From contig JAQUPQ010000020.1 of NCBI GenBank assembly GCA_028716525.1, positions 1 to 64,000 of the forward strand: 64,000 nt of DNA, given 5' to 3'. Position 1 is the first letter of the stretch, and each line of letters opens with the position of its first letter. Source of the DNA: Terriglobia bacterium (lineage in GTDB: Bacteria > Acidobacteriota > Terriglobia > JAIQFV01). The notes under the pieces were generated by a model. It was not told the origin of the DNA. It saw nothing but the letters and a program-made list of their open reading frames with translations, and made no database searches. The position numbers and the translations under genes were made by a program. Positions 1 through 8,189 of the stretch are shown here, in pieces.

Positions 1-729
1 AGCGGAGGCCCCTTCGAACATCCTTACGATGTCCTGATCGACGACTTGCATGCCAGAAACAACAAACTGAAGGTCGGCGATTCCATGCAGCTCCTGGCGC
101 ATACGTTCCGCGTCTGCGGAATTGTGGAGCACGGCAAGGGTGCTCGAGTCTTCATCTCTCTGGACACCATGCAAAACCTCCTGGAGTCTCCCGGAAAAGC
201 GACGCTGTTTTATATCAAAGTGGACAATCCCAGCCGAACCCAGGAGGTTGTGGATCGAATCAAAAACATGGGATTGCAGTCTTATTCCGTGATTACCATC
301 AAGGATTATCTTAGCCAGATTACCACCGCGGCGATCCCGGCATTGGATGTCTTCATCGACGCCATGATTTTTATCGCGTGTGCCATCGGCTTCATTGTGA
401 TTTATCTCTCCATGTACACCACCATCACCGAGCGGACTCGTGAGATCGGCATATTGAAATCGCTGGGGGCTTCCAAGCTGTTCATCGTGAACGCCATCTT
501 GCGGGAGTCGTTGCTGTTGTGCGTGCTGGGGATATTTTTGGGGATAGGCCTGAGCTTTCTGGCCAAGCATTTCATTCCCGTGCTGCTGCCAACCCTCTCC
601 GTTGTGATCACCTTTCCCTGGGTGATCAAATCCGCCCTGTTGGCTTTGTTGGCGGGTGTTCTTGGGGGATTCTACCCTTCCTTGCGAGCGGCATCGCAGG
701 ATCCCATTGCTGCGCTCTCCTACGAATAG
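1..729 (+). CDS. ABC transporter permease, FtsX/MacB type (5' end missing)
   Basis: The frame is open from base 1, so the gene starts outside the window; about 242 residues are visible. The first part is a soluble periplasmic-type segment, followed by three hydrophobic stretches (window bases about 340-420, 480-570 and 590-680). Between the first two lies the FtsX-type loop TERTREIGILKSLGAS, which contacts the ATPase in this family, and the protein ends in the common QDPIAALSYE tail. Known family role: mechanotransmission permease moving lipids, lipoproteins or peptides with a LolD/MacB-like ATPase. The ATPase follows on the same strand at 912. Substrate cannot be told; the LolA-like gene at 2203 makes a lipoprotein or lipid role plausible by inference. 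Confidence 0.9.
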   Translation, partial: SGGPFEHPYDVLIDDLHARNNKLKVGDSMQLLAHTFRVCGIVEHGKGARVFISLDTMQNLLESPGKATLFYIKVDNPSRTQEVVDRIKNMGLQSYSVITIKDYLSQITTAAIPALDVFIDAMIFIACAIGFIVIYLSMYTTITERTREIGILKSLGASKLFIVNAILRESLLLCVLGIFLGIGLSFLAKHFIPVLLPTLSVVITFPWVIKSALLALLAGVLGGFYPSLRAASQDPIAALSYE

Positions 730-869
730 ACCGTTTCAACAGTCTGATATCAGGAAATCACTATCCCACCCAGCTTTTCCGATGAATTGCGTGGGTCTCT
801 TCAACTTACCTCTACCCCCTTTCGGGATCCATGGAGGCTCCTTTTTGTGAGCACAAAGAAGTGAAAGTT

Positions 870-878
870 TGCTATGAT
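870..878 (+). promoter_or_regulatory. Extended -10 promoter candidate before the ABC ATPase
   Basis: TGCTATGAT is a TG-extended -10 element with TATGAT at 873-878. Transcription from about 885 would give a leader of roughly 27 bases before the TTG start at 912. No good -35 box is seen, which extended -10 promoters tolerate. Its position argues against translation starting at the ATG at 831. Confidence 0.4.
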
Positions 879-911
879 AACCGGCGGATTATTCTGCACG
901 GGGGAAGCCGG

Positions 912-1634
912 TTGAAAACGATTTTGGAAGCCAAAGGTGTCACTAAGGTTTACCGCACCGGGCGGGTAGACGTGTGGGCCTTGCGGGGCATTGATTTAAA
1001 TGTTTCCCAAGGTGAGTTTGTGGCCATCATGGGTCCTTCCGGTTGCGGCAAATCGACCTTGCTGCATATTCTGGGCGGATTGACACCCCCCTCAAAAGGC
1101 GAGGTGTGGCTGGACGGAGTCAACATTGGGGCTCTGAGCGATGCCGAACGAACTCGCACCCGCCGCAACAAAATCGGGTTTGTCTTTCAACGATTCAATC
1201 TTCTCCCCACTTTGTCCGCGCTGGGCAATCTGGAAATTGCCCGCTACATTCACAAAAACGGCGCCGGAGGAAATGGATCCGAGTCCAGCCGCGACCTTTT
1301 GAAGATATTGGGTCTCGAAAACAAGTTACGAAGCAAGCCGATTGAAATGTCGGGAGGCGAACAGCAACGGGTGGCCTTGGCCCGGGCCGTTATCAATCGT
1401 CCTGCCATCCTGTTGGCGGATGAGCCTACCGGAAACTTGGATTCGGAAAATTCGCAGACGGTTCTGCATATGCTTCAGGACCTCAATACCCGGTTTAACC
1501 AAACCATCATCCTGATCACGCACAACCCCGAGGTCGCTGCGGTGGCGCATCGATTGGTGGAGATGAGGGACGGCAAGATTCACGACCGAGTCCAGGATGT
1601 GACGTATCACGCTGCTGAGGAATCATTCTTGTAA
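912..1634 (+). CDS. ABC transporter ATP-binding protein, LolD/MacB family
   Basis: A 240-residue ATPase. Visible motifs are Walker [10 protein letters not shown], the Q-loop in [10 protein letters not shown], signature [14 protein letters not shown], Walker B with [12 protein letters not shown] and the switch histidine in ILITHNPE. The GNLD after Walker B is typical of the LolD/MacB/FtsE branch. The TTG start at 912 has GGGGGA about seven bases upstream and fits the usual family N-terminus; an in-frame ATG at 831 would add 27 unrelated residues. It should power the permease ending at 729. I cannot distinguish lipoprotein release (LolD) from a MacB-like exporter. Confidence 0.9.
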   Translation: MKTILEAKGVTKVYRTGRVDVWALRGIDLNVSQGEFVAIMGPSGCGKSTLLHILGGLTPPSKGEVWLDGVNIGALSDAERTRTRRNKIGFVFQRFNLLPTLSALGNLEIARYIHKNGAGGNGSESSRDLLKILGLENKLRSKPIEMSGGEQQRVALARAVINRPAILLADEPTGNLDSENSQTVLHMLQDLNTRFNQTIILITHNPEVAAVAHRLVEMRDGKIHDRVQDVTYHAAEESFL

Positions 1635-1721
1635 CCGCGCTCATCTGCGGAGGTCTGGACCTTCTGGTCCGGCGAGCGCCGGTGATGTGAACTTCTCGGG
1701 TTGACCTTCAAAACGACTCCC

Positions 1722-2105
1722 ATGTTTCGAAAGTTCTTTCTGGTTCTGAAAAACGCCTTCTTCTGGAGCTACTCACGAGGGACTTGGCAATACGACCTCA
1801 TGGTGGCAGCCATCCTCTTGTTTATATTCCTGACGCCACGCAAGGTCTTTCACGACGACCCGGTGCCCCTCAACGTCAGCGATCGAGTTTATGAAGAGTC
1901 CAATAGCGGAAGCCAAGCCGTCTATCGTCTGCGCGCTGAGGTGTTTTCCCATTATGCCTTCCAACAGGACAACAAAGCACTGATCCGCGCCATCCAAGTC
2001 GAACTGCAAAACAACCTTCACCGTTCACTGAAAGTGGAACGCTTTGAGCCGGTGTTCGACGACCAACAGAACCTTGAAGGATTCCGCGTGTGGGTGCAGC
2101 AGTAA
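1722..2105 (+). CDS. Conserved membrane-anchored protein of unknown function
   Basis: A protein of 127 residues whose function I do not recognise. One hydrophobic segment near residues 26-42 (LMVAAILLFIFL) follows a basic, aromatic N-terminus (FWSYSRGTWQYD), so the C-terminal 85 residues probably face the periplasm. The family looks typical of acidobacterial genomes (from memory). The ATG at 1722 is preferred over an in-frame TTG at 1701; neither has a strong ribosome-binding site. It sits between the ABC ATPase and the LolA-like gene, in the same direction, which suggests a role in the same envelope transport unit. Confidence 0.65.
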   Translation: MFRKFFLVLKNAFFWSYSRGTWQYDLMVAAILLFIFLTPRKVFHDDPVPLNVSDRVYEESNSGSQAVYRLRAEVFSHYAFQQDNKALIRAIQVELQNNLHRSLKVERFEPVFDDQQNLEGFRVWVQQ

Positions 2106-2202
2106 CCCCGGACCACTCCCGCTCGTCTTCCAAGCCGAAGGCGAACAAACCCTGACGGTGCGAGTTCCTTGCTTTTTGCTCACATCCCTGTAAAATTCAT
2201 TT

Positions 2203-2907
2203 ATGCACAAGTTCTGCACTAGAATTCTGATCGCAGTCCTGCTCGCAGGACCTCCGGTTTTCAATTCGATTCCGGCGTGGAGCGCCAGCCCACAGCGGGA
2301 CGACGCTCAGCTCGAGCACATTCTTTCCGAGCTGGATAAGACTTCCCGGGATTTCAGGACTTTGGAAGCCAAGATACGCAATACCAAGTACACCAGGATT
2401 GTGGACGATACCTCGGTGGAGTCCGGCCAGCTGTGGTTCCGGCGTGATCCCCGCGGAAACAAAATCAAGATCGAATTCAAGAAACCGTCGCAGCGGGATA
2501 TTTTGATTGCCGACAGCCGCGTGGTCATTTACTACCCCAAGATCAACAAACTCGACAACTATGAACTGGGCTCCGATTCCATGCAAAACAAGGCGGAGTT
2601 GGGTTTGTTGGCCGGTGTCGGTTCGTCGGGACAGACGCTTCGAAATACCTATACGATCCGATATCTGGGCGAAGAAAGGATCGACGGCAAGAAAACCGTT
2701 AAACTCGCCCTCAGCCCTCGCGATCCCAAAGCCAAAACCTTGTTCAGCACCCAGGAGGTGTGGCTGGATTCCAACGATTGGCTTCCCGTCCGCCAAAAGC
2801 TGGTTGAATCTTCAGGTGACTCCCTAACCATTGATTTCTCCGACGTCAAGAGAAACGACAGAATCTCCGACAAAGTTTTCCGAATAAAGAACGCCACCAT
2901 CAAGTAA
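2203..2907 (+). CDS. LolA-like outer-membrane lipoprotein carrier family protein
   Basis: A 234-residue protein with an N-terminal signal peptide (residues about 1-28, cut near AWS|A). The mature part has the beta-rich LolA/LppX pattern: a helical start (LEHILSELDKTSRDFRTLEA), a G-x-L-W-F-R-R strand (GQLWFRRDPRG), and a repeated strand-turn pattern ending in SDVKRNDRISDKVF. LolA-family proteins carry lipoproteins or other lipids across the periplasm. Downstream of an FtsX-type permease and LolD-type ATPase, it could be the periplasmic acceptor of that transporter. No lipobox cysteine is seen, so it should be soluble. Confidence 0.8.
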   Translation: MHKFCTRILIAVLLAGPPVFNSIPAWSASPQRDDAQLEHILSELDKTSRDFRTLEAKIRNTKYTRIVDDTSVESGQLWFRRDPRGNKIKIEFKKPSQRDILIADSRVVIYYPKINKLDNYELGSDSMQNKAELGLLAGVGSSGQTLRNTYTIRYLGEERIDGKKTVKLALSPRDPKAKTLFSTQEVWLDSNDWLPVRQKLVESSGDSLTIDFSDVKRNDRISDKVFRIKNATIK

Positions 2908-2911
2908 AAAG

Positions 2912-2931
2912 CCCCGATTTTTCGATCGGGG
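2912..2931. terminator. GC-rich hairpin after the LolA-like gene
   Basis: CCCCGAT and ATCGGGG form a perfect 7-bp stem around a 6-base loop, starting five bases after the stop codon. The T-tract needed for a plus-strand terminator is weak (ATCTCTCC), while an A5 run precedes the stem. It may be a Rho-helped 3' end or an mRNA-stabilising hairpin. Confidence 0.4.
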
Positions 2932-3068
2932 ATCTCTCCATTTCGGCTCTGTCGGCCGGTGCCGGGCTCTGTGCATTTACAATAAAATCGGTTATTATCG
3001 CCCACGATCCGATTCGATAGCGCGATCGAATGAGTTCCTTCACGGTCGTCTTCCTCGTGGGCCACAAA

Positions 3069-4310
3069 ATGAAATCCGTGAGGTTGGAGATGAATTTAAA
3101 AAATTCTCGATGCTGGTTTACCGTTTGGGCCGGGGTCGCCCTCCCGTTCCTTGTGGGCCTGGGCATATCCTCTTGGGCCTTGCCGAAGTTTCTCACCATG
3201 TATGAAAGCGATCCGTATTCAAATCCGGCCTGGCATGGACGGTGCGACACCTGCCATATAAATCCCAAAGGGTCGGGCCCCCGAAATGCGTTCGGCCAAG
3301 CCTTTGAGCGCCATGGCGAGACCATCACAATGGAGCTGCGGGCGGCTTTTCCGGATCGCTTCTTGGCGCAACCGCGTCCCTCGCATGAACCCGTGGTGGA
3401 GTTCAACCAGGAAAACCCCAACCTGATTACCGTTGAGATGAACGGCGAGCGAATACAGATCGACACGGCAACAAAGACCTTCCACAAACTGGAAAGTCCG
3501 CCCGCCCCGCTCCCCACCTCATCCAGCCGCGGCTCTCAGGAGAACTCCAAGGCCAGTGTCCCGACGGTATTGGATCATTACTTCGTCAATTTGCCTTCGG
3601 CGGTTCCCTATGCGCGGCATTCGTTGAATATGCGTTTCACGCACCGCTTCGACAGCGCGCCTTTTGATTCCATGCGGGGTGGCGGACCGAGCAATTTGTT
3701 CGGATTCGACGGGCTGGCGATCTCTTCATTCGGGCTGGAATACGGGCTGACCGACCGTATTGCCTTGACCGCCTATCGCAGCCCGCTTTACAAGACCGTC
3801 GAGTTCGGAGGAGAAATTTCCATTCTTCAGGAATCGAAGCGCCTTCCTTTTTCCCTGAAAGCCCTCGCATCCGTGGAAGGACGCAACAATTTCAAGCTGA
3901 CGGTCAATAACCGCGACTTTTTCGAACATTTTTACGGCGGGAATTTTCAAATCGTGATCTCGCGATCGATCGCCCACCGCGCGGAATTTGCGTTCGTCCC
4001 TACGTTTTCAACGAACACAAAGGTTTTTCCCGACGACACCAATCCTCACAAAAACACCGTAGCGATGGGGATGGCCACTTCGATCAAATTGACGCCTCAT
4101 TCCGCCATTGTGGCAGAATATGTTCCCCGGGTGGGAGGGTATGAATTCTCGGGCACTCAGCCGGTCGTGTCTTTGGGAATCCAAAAATCCACGGCCCGGC
4201 ATGTATTCGCGTTGGTCGTTTCGAAAACTCAAGCCACCACCACCGGCCAGCAGATTCTCGGCGGAAATGTCTTCACGGTAGGATTCAACATTTACAGGCG
4301 CCTCTTCTAG
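3069..4310 (+). CDS. Secreted heme-motif plus beta-barrel protein (DUF5777-like)
   Basis: A 413-residue protein with three parts. Residues about 8-38 form a signal peptide. Residues about 40-90 contain one CxxCH heme-binding motif (CDTCH) in a mono-heme cytochrome-like segment (NPAWHGRCDTCHINPKGSG, then NAFGQAFERHG). From about residue 170 there is a beta-barrel-like region beginning YFVNLPSAVPYARHSLNMRF, which I match to the DUF5777 barrel family, ending in a C-terminal FxxGFNIYRRLF strand. Start is uncertain: in-frame ATGs occur at 3030, 3069 and 3090. It would be an outer-membrane or periplasmic redox-linked protein. The next gene starts five bases after the stop. Confidence 0.7.
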   Translation: MKSVRLEMNLKNSRCWFTVWAGVALPFLVGLGISSWALPKFLTMYESDPYSNPAWHGRCDTCHINPKGSGPRNAFGQAFERHGETITMELRAAFPDRFLAQPRPSHEPVVEFNQENPNLITVEMNGERIQIDTATKTFHKLESPPAPLPTSSSRGSQENSKASVPTVLDHYFVNLPSAVPYARHSLNMRFTHRFDSAPFDSMRGGGPSNLFGFDGLAISSFGLEYGLTDRIALTAYRSPLYKTVEFGGEISILQESKRLPFSLKALASVEGRNNFKLTVNNRDFFEHFYGGNFQIVISRSIAHRAEFAFVPTFSTNTKVFPDDTNPHKNTVAMGMATSIKLTPHSAIVAEYVPRVGGYEFSGTQPVVSLGIQKSTARHVFALVVSKTQATTTGQQILGGNVFTVGFNIYRRLF

Positions 4311-4315
4311 GAACC

Positions 4316-5122
4316 ATGTCCAGCACCGACCGAGCCATCTCCAGCCGACACAATGTCTGGGTAAAGACCATCCGGACCGCCCTGCGTGCCGGGACATTGA
4401 CTCCTCAGGGTTTGCTGCCCATCGAAGGCCCTCGCCTGCTGATGGAGGCCTTCAAGAGCACGGCGGCTGTCGAGACCGTCTTTATTTCCAACCCTCAAGT
4501 TCTCAATCGGGACTTGGAACGCTGGATTAATGACCGCCGCATTCAAACCTTTCACCTCAGCACCGAGGTGCTCGCCTTCATGGCGGATACAGAATCCCCG
4601 GCGGGTTTGATGGCGCTGGTCAAACCCCCCTGCTGGAATCTCGACGAGACCTTGAAGACGGATGCGGCTCTCTTTCTCCTGCTGATTCAGCTTCAAGATC
4701 CGGGAAATATGGGAACCATTCTGCGCAGTGCGGAGGCCTTCGGGGTCAGCGGGGTGATCTCGACTCCCGGAACCGTGAACGCTTTTAATCCCAAGTCCGT
4801 CCGCGCCAGCGCCGGCTCCATTTTTCGAGTGCCCCTGTTTCAGAATGTACCGGCTCAGGAGGCGCTCTCGAAATTCAAGACCGCGGGAATTCAGACGGTG
4901 GCCACATCCTTAAAGGCTCGAAATGGTCCGGACACCAAGGCTTTGCGTTTGCCCATGGCCCTGCTTGTCGGGCAGGAGGCGGGCGGAATTCCCTCCGATG
5001 TTCTTTCGAAGTCCGGCGCTCAAATTCGCATCCCCATGGCTGATCCCGTTCAGTCGCTCAATGCGGCCATCGCCACGGCTATTCTTCTCTACGAGATTCG
5101 TCGTCATGAAAAAACTGTTTAA
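4316..5122 (+). CDS. TrmH/SpoU family RNA 2'-O-methyltransferase
   Basis: 268 residues. The N-terminal part (about 1-110) matches the SpoU substrate-binding domain (VWVKTIRTALRAG, then LLPIEGPRLLMEA). The C-terminal SPOUT domain has the three family motifs: LIQLQDPGNMGTILRSAEAFG, LLVGQEAGGIP and RIPMADPVQSLNAAIATAIL. These form the trefoil knot that binds S-adenosylmethionine and methylates ribose in rRNA (RlmB-like) or tRNA. The target base cannot be told from sequence. The stop overlaps the next start by 17 bases, so the ABC-2 permease gene is translationally coupled to it. Confidence 0.9.
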   Translation: MSSTDRAISSRHNVWVKTIRTALRAGTLTPQGLLPIEGPRLLMEAFKSTAAVETVFISNPQVLNRDLERWINDRRIQTFHLSTEVLAFMADTESPAGLMALVKPPCWNLDETLKTDAALFLLLIQLQDPGNMGTILRSAEAFGVSGVISTPGTVNAFNPKSVRASAGSIFRVPLFQNVPAQEALSKFKTAGIQTVATSLKARNGPDTKALRLPMALLVGQEAGGIPSDVLSKSGAQIRIPMADPVQSLNAAIATAILLYEIRRHEKTV

Positions 5123-5936
5123 GCTGATCTATTTCCCCTTTCGCGATGTGCGCGTGAACGCGCATCTTATTTCGACGCTGGTCCGACGCGATTTCGCTTC
5201 CCGCTATCGAGCCTCCTCCTTCGGAGTGTTTTGGACGCTGGTTCAACCGGCTTTCATGCTGGCGGTCTATACCGTGACCTTTTCGTTGATCATGAAGGTG
5301 CGATTCGGGGCCGACGATTCCCCCTCTTCATTCGTTCTTTATCTATTTTGTGGAATGCTCCCGTGGCTGGCCTTCAGCGAGGCCTTGACCCGATCGAGCA
5401 CGGTGGTGGTGGATAACGCCAATTTTGTCAAGAAACTCGTCTTCCCGACACAAATTCTTCCTGTGAACATGACGCTTACCGCGCTCATCACGGAATTCCT
5501 GGGCATGATCATACTGCTGGCCGCCATTCTGTTTGTGGCGCACTCTCTCCATAGAAGTTTGATCTATTTCCCTCTAATCCTCGTCCCTCAAATTCTTTTC
5601 ACGCTGGGTCTGGCGTGGTTTTTATCGAGCCTGACGGTGTTTATCCGGGATATTTCAAATTTTCTGAATTTGATTCTGACGGCTTGGCTTTTCTTCACGC
5701 CCATCTTCTACCCGGAACGCATCGTGTTGGAATCTAATCTGCCGCCTCGAATCAAATCTCTCTTCAGCCTGAATCCCATGTTCATCATCGTCAACAATTA
5801 CCGACGCGTCTTCCTGGAAGGAAAGGCACCGGACACAGAATCCATGGGGATTCTGCTGCTTATATCCTGCGTGGTTTTTTGGGGAGGTTACGCCTGGTTC
5901 GATCGAACCAAGAAATCATTCGCGGATGTTTTGTGA
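5106..5936 (+). CDS. ABC-2 type permease, polysaccharide/teichoic-acid export type
   Basis: 276 residues with six predicted membrane segments and the ABC-2 (Wzm/TagG) pattern: an amphipathic start with LVRRDFASRYRASSFGVFWTL, LYLFCGMLPWLAFSEAL, and the end motif FSLNPMFIIVNNYRRVFLEG. The family exports O-antigen, teichoic acid or capsule together with a Wzt/TagH ATPase. Here no ATPase follows: the next gene lies on the other strand. The ATG at 5106 lies inside the methyltransferase gene; an ORF extension to 4923 is only a shadow of that gene. The partner ATPase must be elsewhere. Confidence 0.85.
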   Translation: MKKLFKLIYFPFRDVRVNAHLISTLVRRDFASRYRASSFGVFWTLVQPAFMLAVYTVTFSLIMKVRFGADDSPSSFVLYLFCGMLPWLAFSEALTRSSTVVVDNANFVKKLVFPTQILPVNMTLTALITEFLGMIILLAAILFVAHSLHRSLIYFPLILVPQILFTLGLAWFLSSLTVFIRDISNFLNLILTAWLFFTPIFYPERIVLESNLPPRIKSLFSLNPMFIIVNNYRRVFLEGKAPDTESMGILLLISCVVFWGGYAWFDRTKKSFADVL

Positions 5937-6192
5937 GATGGGGTGGATGGCGCAAAAGCATTGAGGCCGGGACAGTTTACTTAGCCCTGAAATTCTGTGG
6001 TTGCGCCGGACGGACGAGGGCAGGACTCCTAACCCCCCGAATAAGCAATGGTTGAACTCACCCCATTCGGTTTCAAAGACCTCTGGTAAAGCCCAAAAAA
6101 TTCCAGCGACCGGCCCCCGAGTTGAGGACCGATCGCTAGACCGAATAGTTCAGCGGGCAGCCATGCAAAAATGCGCCCTTCGCAGCTCATCG

Positions 6193-7794
6193 CTACGGAG
6201 TCACGGTGACGCTGGTCGAAGCTCCGGCTTGCACATTTCCACTGGCCGTAACTCCGGTCGCGTTGGCCGTATTCGTGATGGTATTCGGGCACGGATCCGG
6301 TGTGATCAGGTTCGATGAACCGGTCTTAGGCGGTGAATCATGTACTCCGACCACGTGCACACTGCCAAATCCGGAGGTCCCGAATACGGAACTCTTCAGA
6401 AATACCGTGTAGCTGTCTGTGTAATCCCACCCCGAAGGGATCGAAATATTCGAGAGCGGTGCAGTTTCCGGAGGAGAATTAACCAGAAATCCCGTCACGA
6501 ATTGCGACAACAGCAAGTCGTCTGATAAAGAGCTGCCTGCCGCAATAATATTTGAGGCATTTCCAATGACCATCTTACCATCGCCCCCGCTCGCTCCCAA
6601 ACACCCATAGCCGGATGGATAATTGACGGTCCCTCCGCCGAACGTCGCGCTCCTGGCCTGGGTGATATAGTCGAATTGGGCCTGCAACACCACCGTACCG
6701 GCACCATTAATAAACTGGATATTGGCCTCATCGCTGCCCGTCAGGTCGCTGAACTTGTGTCCCCTCGTCCAGCCGGTAGCTGCTGTGGCGCCGGTGCCAT
6801 ATCGATTGTCGTTGAGTATTTGATTCTGGCGATAAATGACCTTGAGGCTGCCGGGCGGGACGGTGATGCCGTTGTACACTTCGCCGGGCGAAAACTCGAC
6901 GACCAAAGTTCCCGCATAGGTGACGGCGCTGCCCACCAAGGCGCATTCCTTAACCGGGGGGTAAAGTGTATTCGAGAAGCTGCGCGATTCTCCAGGTGAA
7001 AGATTGAATCCAGAAGCCACCACAAAGTCATCCCCAGTGAAATCCGGGGTCCCGTTGTCGTCCGTGATTGTGACATTGTTGATGGTCAATCCCCCGGTAT
7101 TCGTCACGGTGTAGGTATACGTTACCGGATCCAACGGATGAACCGTTGTGGGACTGGCGGTCTTCGTCAACGTCATCGAAGGAGCGGTCGGTCCGGACGT
7201 CGGAACCTCAATGAGAGTATCCTGGAAGACGTCTGTACAAGCGCCGTGGGCCAAGTAGCCGTCTGAGAAAAGCGGCACGGCCACCACTTGGCCTGGCAAT
7301 GGACTAAAACTGGGATTGGCATTCGCGGCGTTGACCATGGAGATTACATTGGCGGTGGGAGCACCAAAATAAGGACTGGTGGGATTATTGGTGCCCATAA
7401 CCAGCCAAAGGGCCGCCTGAACCTCAAACTTATCGCCAATCTTGTGATTCAGAAGATAATTGACCTTGGGCCAGGGAACAAATTGAAAGGTCCGGGGCAG
7501 GTTGCCGACCGGGCCCGTGCTGTCATAACACACGGAGGTGTAGTTTGGTTGATCCGGTTGAAAATCATCCTCGGCGCACCACCCCAGATATGTTCCGTTG
7601 GTGATGCTGAACCCCGTAGGCACATTGCTCAGAGTAATGTCCAGCGTGCCTCCTAGTGTCCCTCCCAACCACGTACCGGTGTTCACGGTCACTGGACCCG
7701 GGGGAAGATTAAGCAGCCCCTGCGCGATACAAAATGTGGGTAAAACCACAATTATTGCGACGACTATTAAAGAACCCATTACATTTCTCTTCAT
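6193..7794 (-). CDS. Large secreted surface protein, possible thioester domain plus DUF11-like repeat
   Basis: 533 residues with a signal peptide (1-25, ending CIAQ). Residues about 40-200 contain YLGWCAED and, about 75 residues later, WPKVNYLLNHK followed by FEVQAALWLVMG; this Cys...Gln arrangement resembles surface thioester (TQXA-type) domains. Residues about 205-285 form a DUF11-type Ig-like repeat (LTKTASPTTVHPLDPVTYTY). The rest is Gly/Ser/Thr-rich beta structure ending VTVTP, without an LPXTG or PEP-CTERM anchor. Function unknown; a surface adhesin or sheath component is an inference. It is a single-gene unit with a leader of up to 395 bases. Confidence 0.7.
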   Translation of the reverse strand: MKRNVMGSLIVVAIIVVLPTFCIAQGLLNLPPGPVTVNTGTWLGGTLGGTLDITLSNVPTGFSITNGTYLGWCAEDDFQPDQPNYTSVCYDSTGPVGNLPRTFQFVPWPKVNYLLNHKIGDKFEVQAALWLVMGTNNPTSPYFGAPTANVISMVNAANANPSFSPLPGQVVAVPLFSDGYLAHGACTDVFQDTLIEVPTSGPTAPSMTLTKTASPTTVHPLDPVTYTYTVTNTGGLTINNVTITDDNGTPDFTGDDFVVASGFNLSPGESRSFSNTLYPPVKECALVGSAVTYAGTLVVEFSPGEVYNGITVPPGSLKVIYRQNQILNDNRYGTGATAATGWTRGHKFSDLTGSDEANIQFINGAGTVVLQAQFDYITQARSATFGGGTVNYPSGYGCLGASGGDGKMVIGNASNIIAAGSSLSDDLLLSQFVTGFLVNSPPETAPLSNISIPSGWDYTDSYTVFLKSSVFGTSGFGSVHVVGVHDSPPKTGSSNLITPDPCPNTITNTANATGVTASGNVQAGASTSVTVTP

Positions 7795-8189
7795 ATGGCA
7801 CCCGCTTTCCTAATTCATTATGGTTTAGAGTTTGAACCCGTTTCCAACCCGGTCATCCCGTGGCGATAGGTGTCCTTTACCCGGTTTTGTACCGAGCGTT
7901 CCTCCCCTATTTATGTGATTGAAGGATGAAAGAAACGGCGGCCCGAAATTACGCTTTCATGTCTGCGAAACACGGGATCTAAGATTCAAAAGGGTGGTCG
8001 AAGAGCCCCCTGCTTTCGTAACCATCCTGCCTCAACAAAAAACCTTCAAAAACTCAGGCCCTAAAATTCGGGGCGAAATGTGTGATGCATGACCCAAGTT
8101 GACGGCACACTCTCTTGTAGCACAAAAGAATTTTTGGAACAAGATGTTCAGATAAATTTTTGATTTTAAATGGACTTATTCAATCCAGA
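7795..8189. other. Gene-free region: leader of the surface-protein gene
   Basis: No credible ORF on either strand. On the minus strand, about 40-120 bases upstream of the surface-protein start (7831-7910), a C/G-rich stretch can fold: CTCGGT and ACCGGG pair around ACAAA, followed by GCCACGGG and ACCGGGTTGG blocks. This suggests a structured 5' leader; see the finding on a possible GEMM-like element. The 3' end of the nucleotidyltransferase gene also lies here, with no clear terminator. Confidence 0.4.

Noticed and set aside
831-911. N-terminal extension of the ABC ATPase from ATG 831
   Set aside because: Residues do not match the family and an extended -10 promoter lies inside; TTG 912 has a ribosome-binding site.
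4923-5105. Long start for the ABC-2 permease
   Set aside because: The extension lies wholly inside the methyltransferase gene and has no family similarity.
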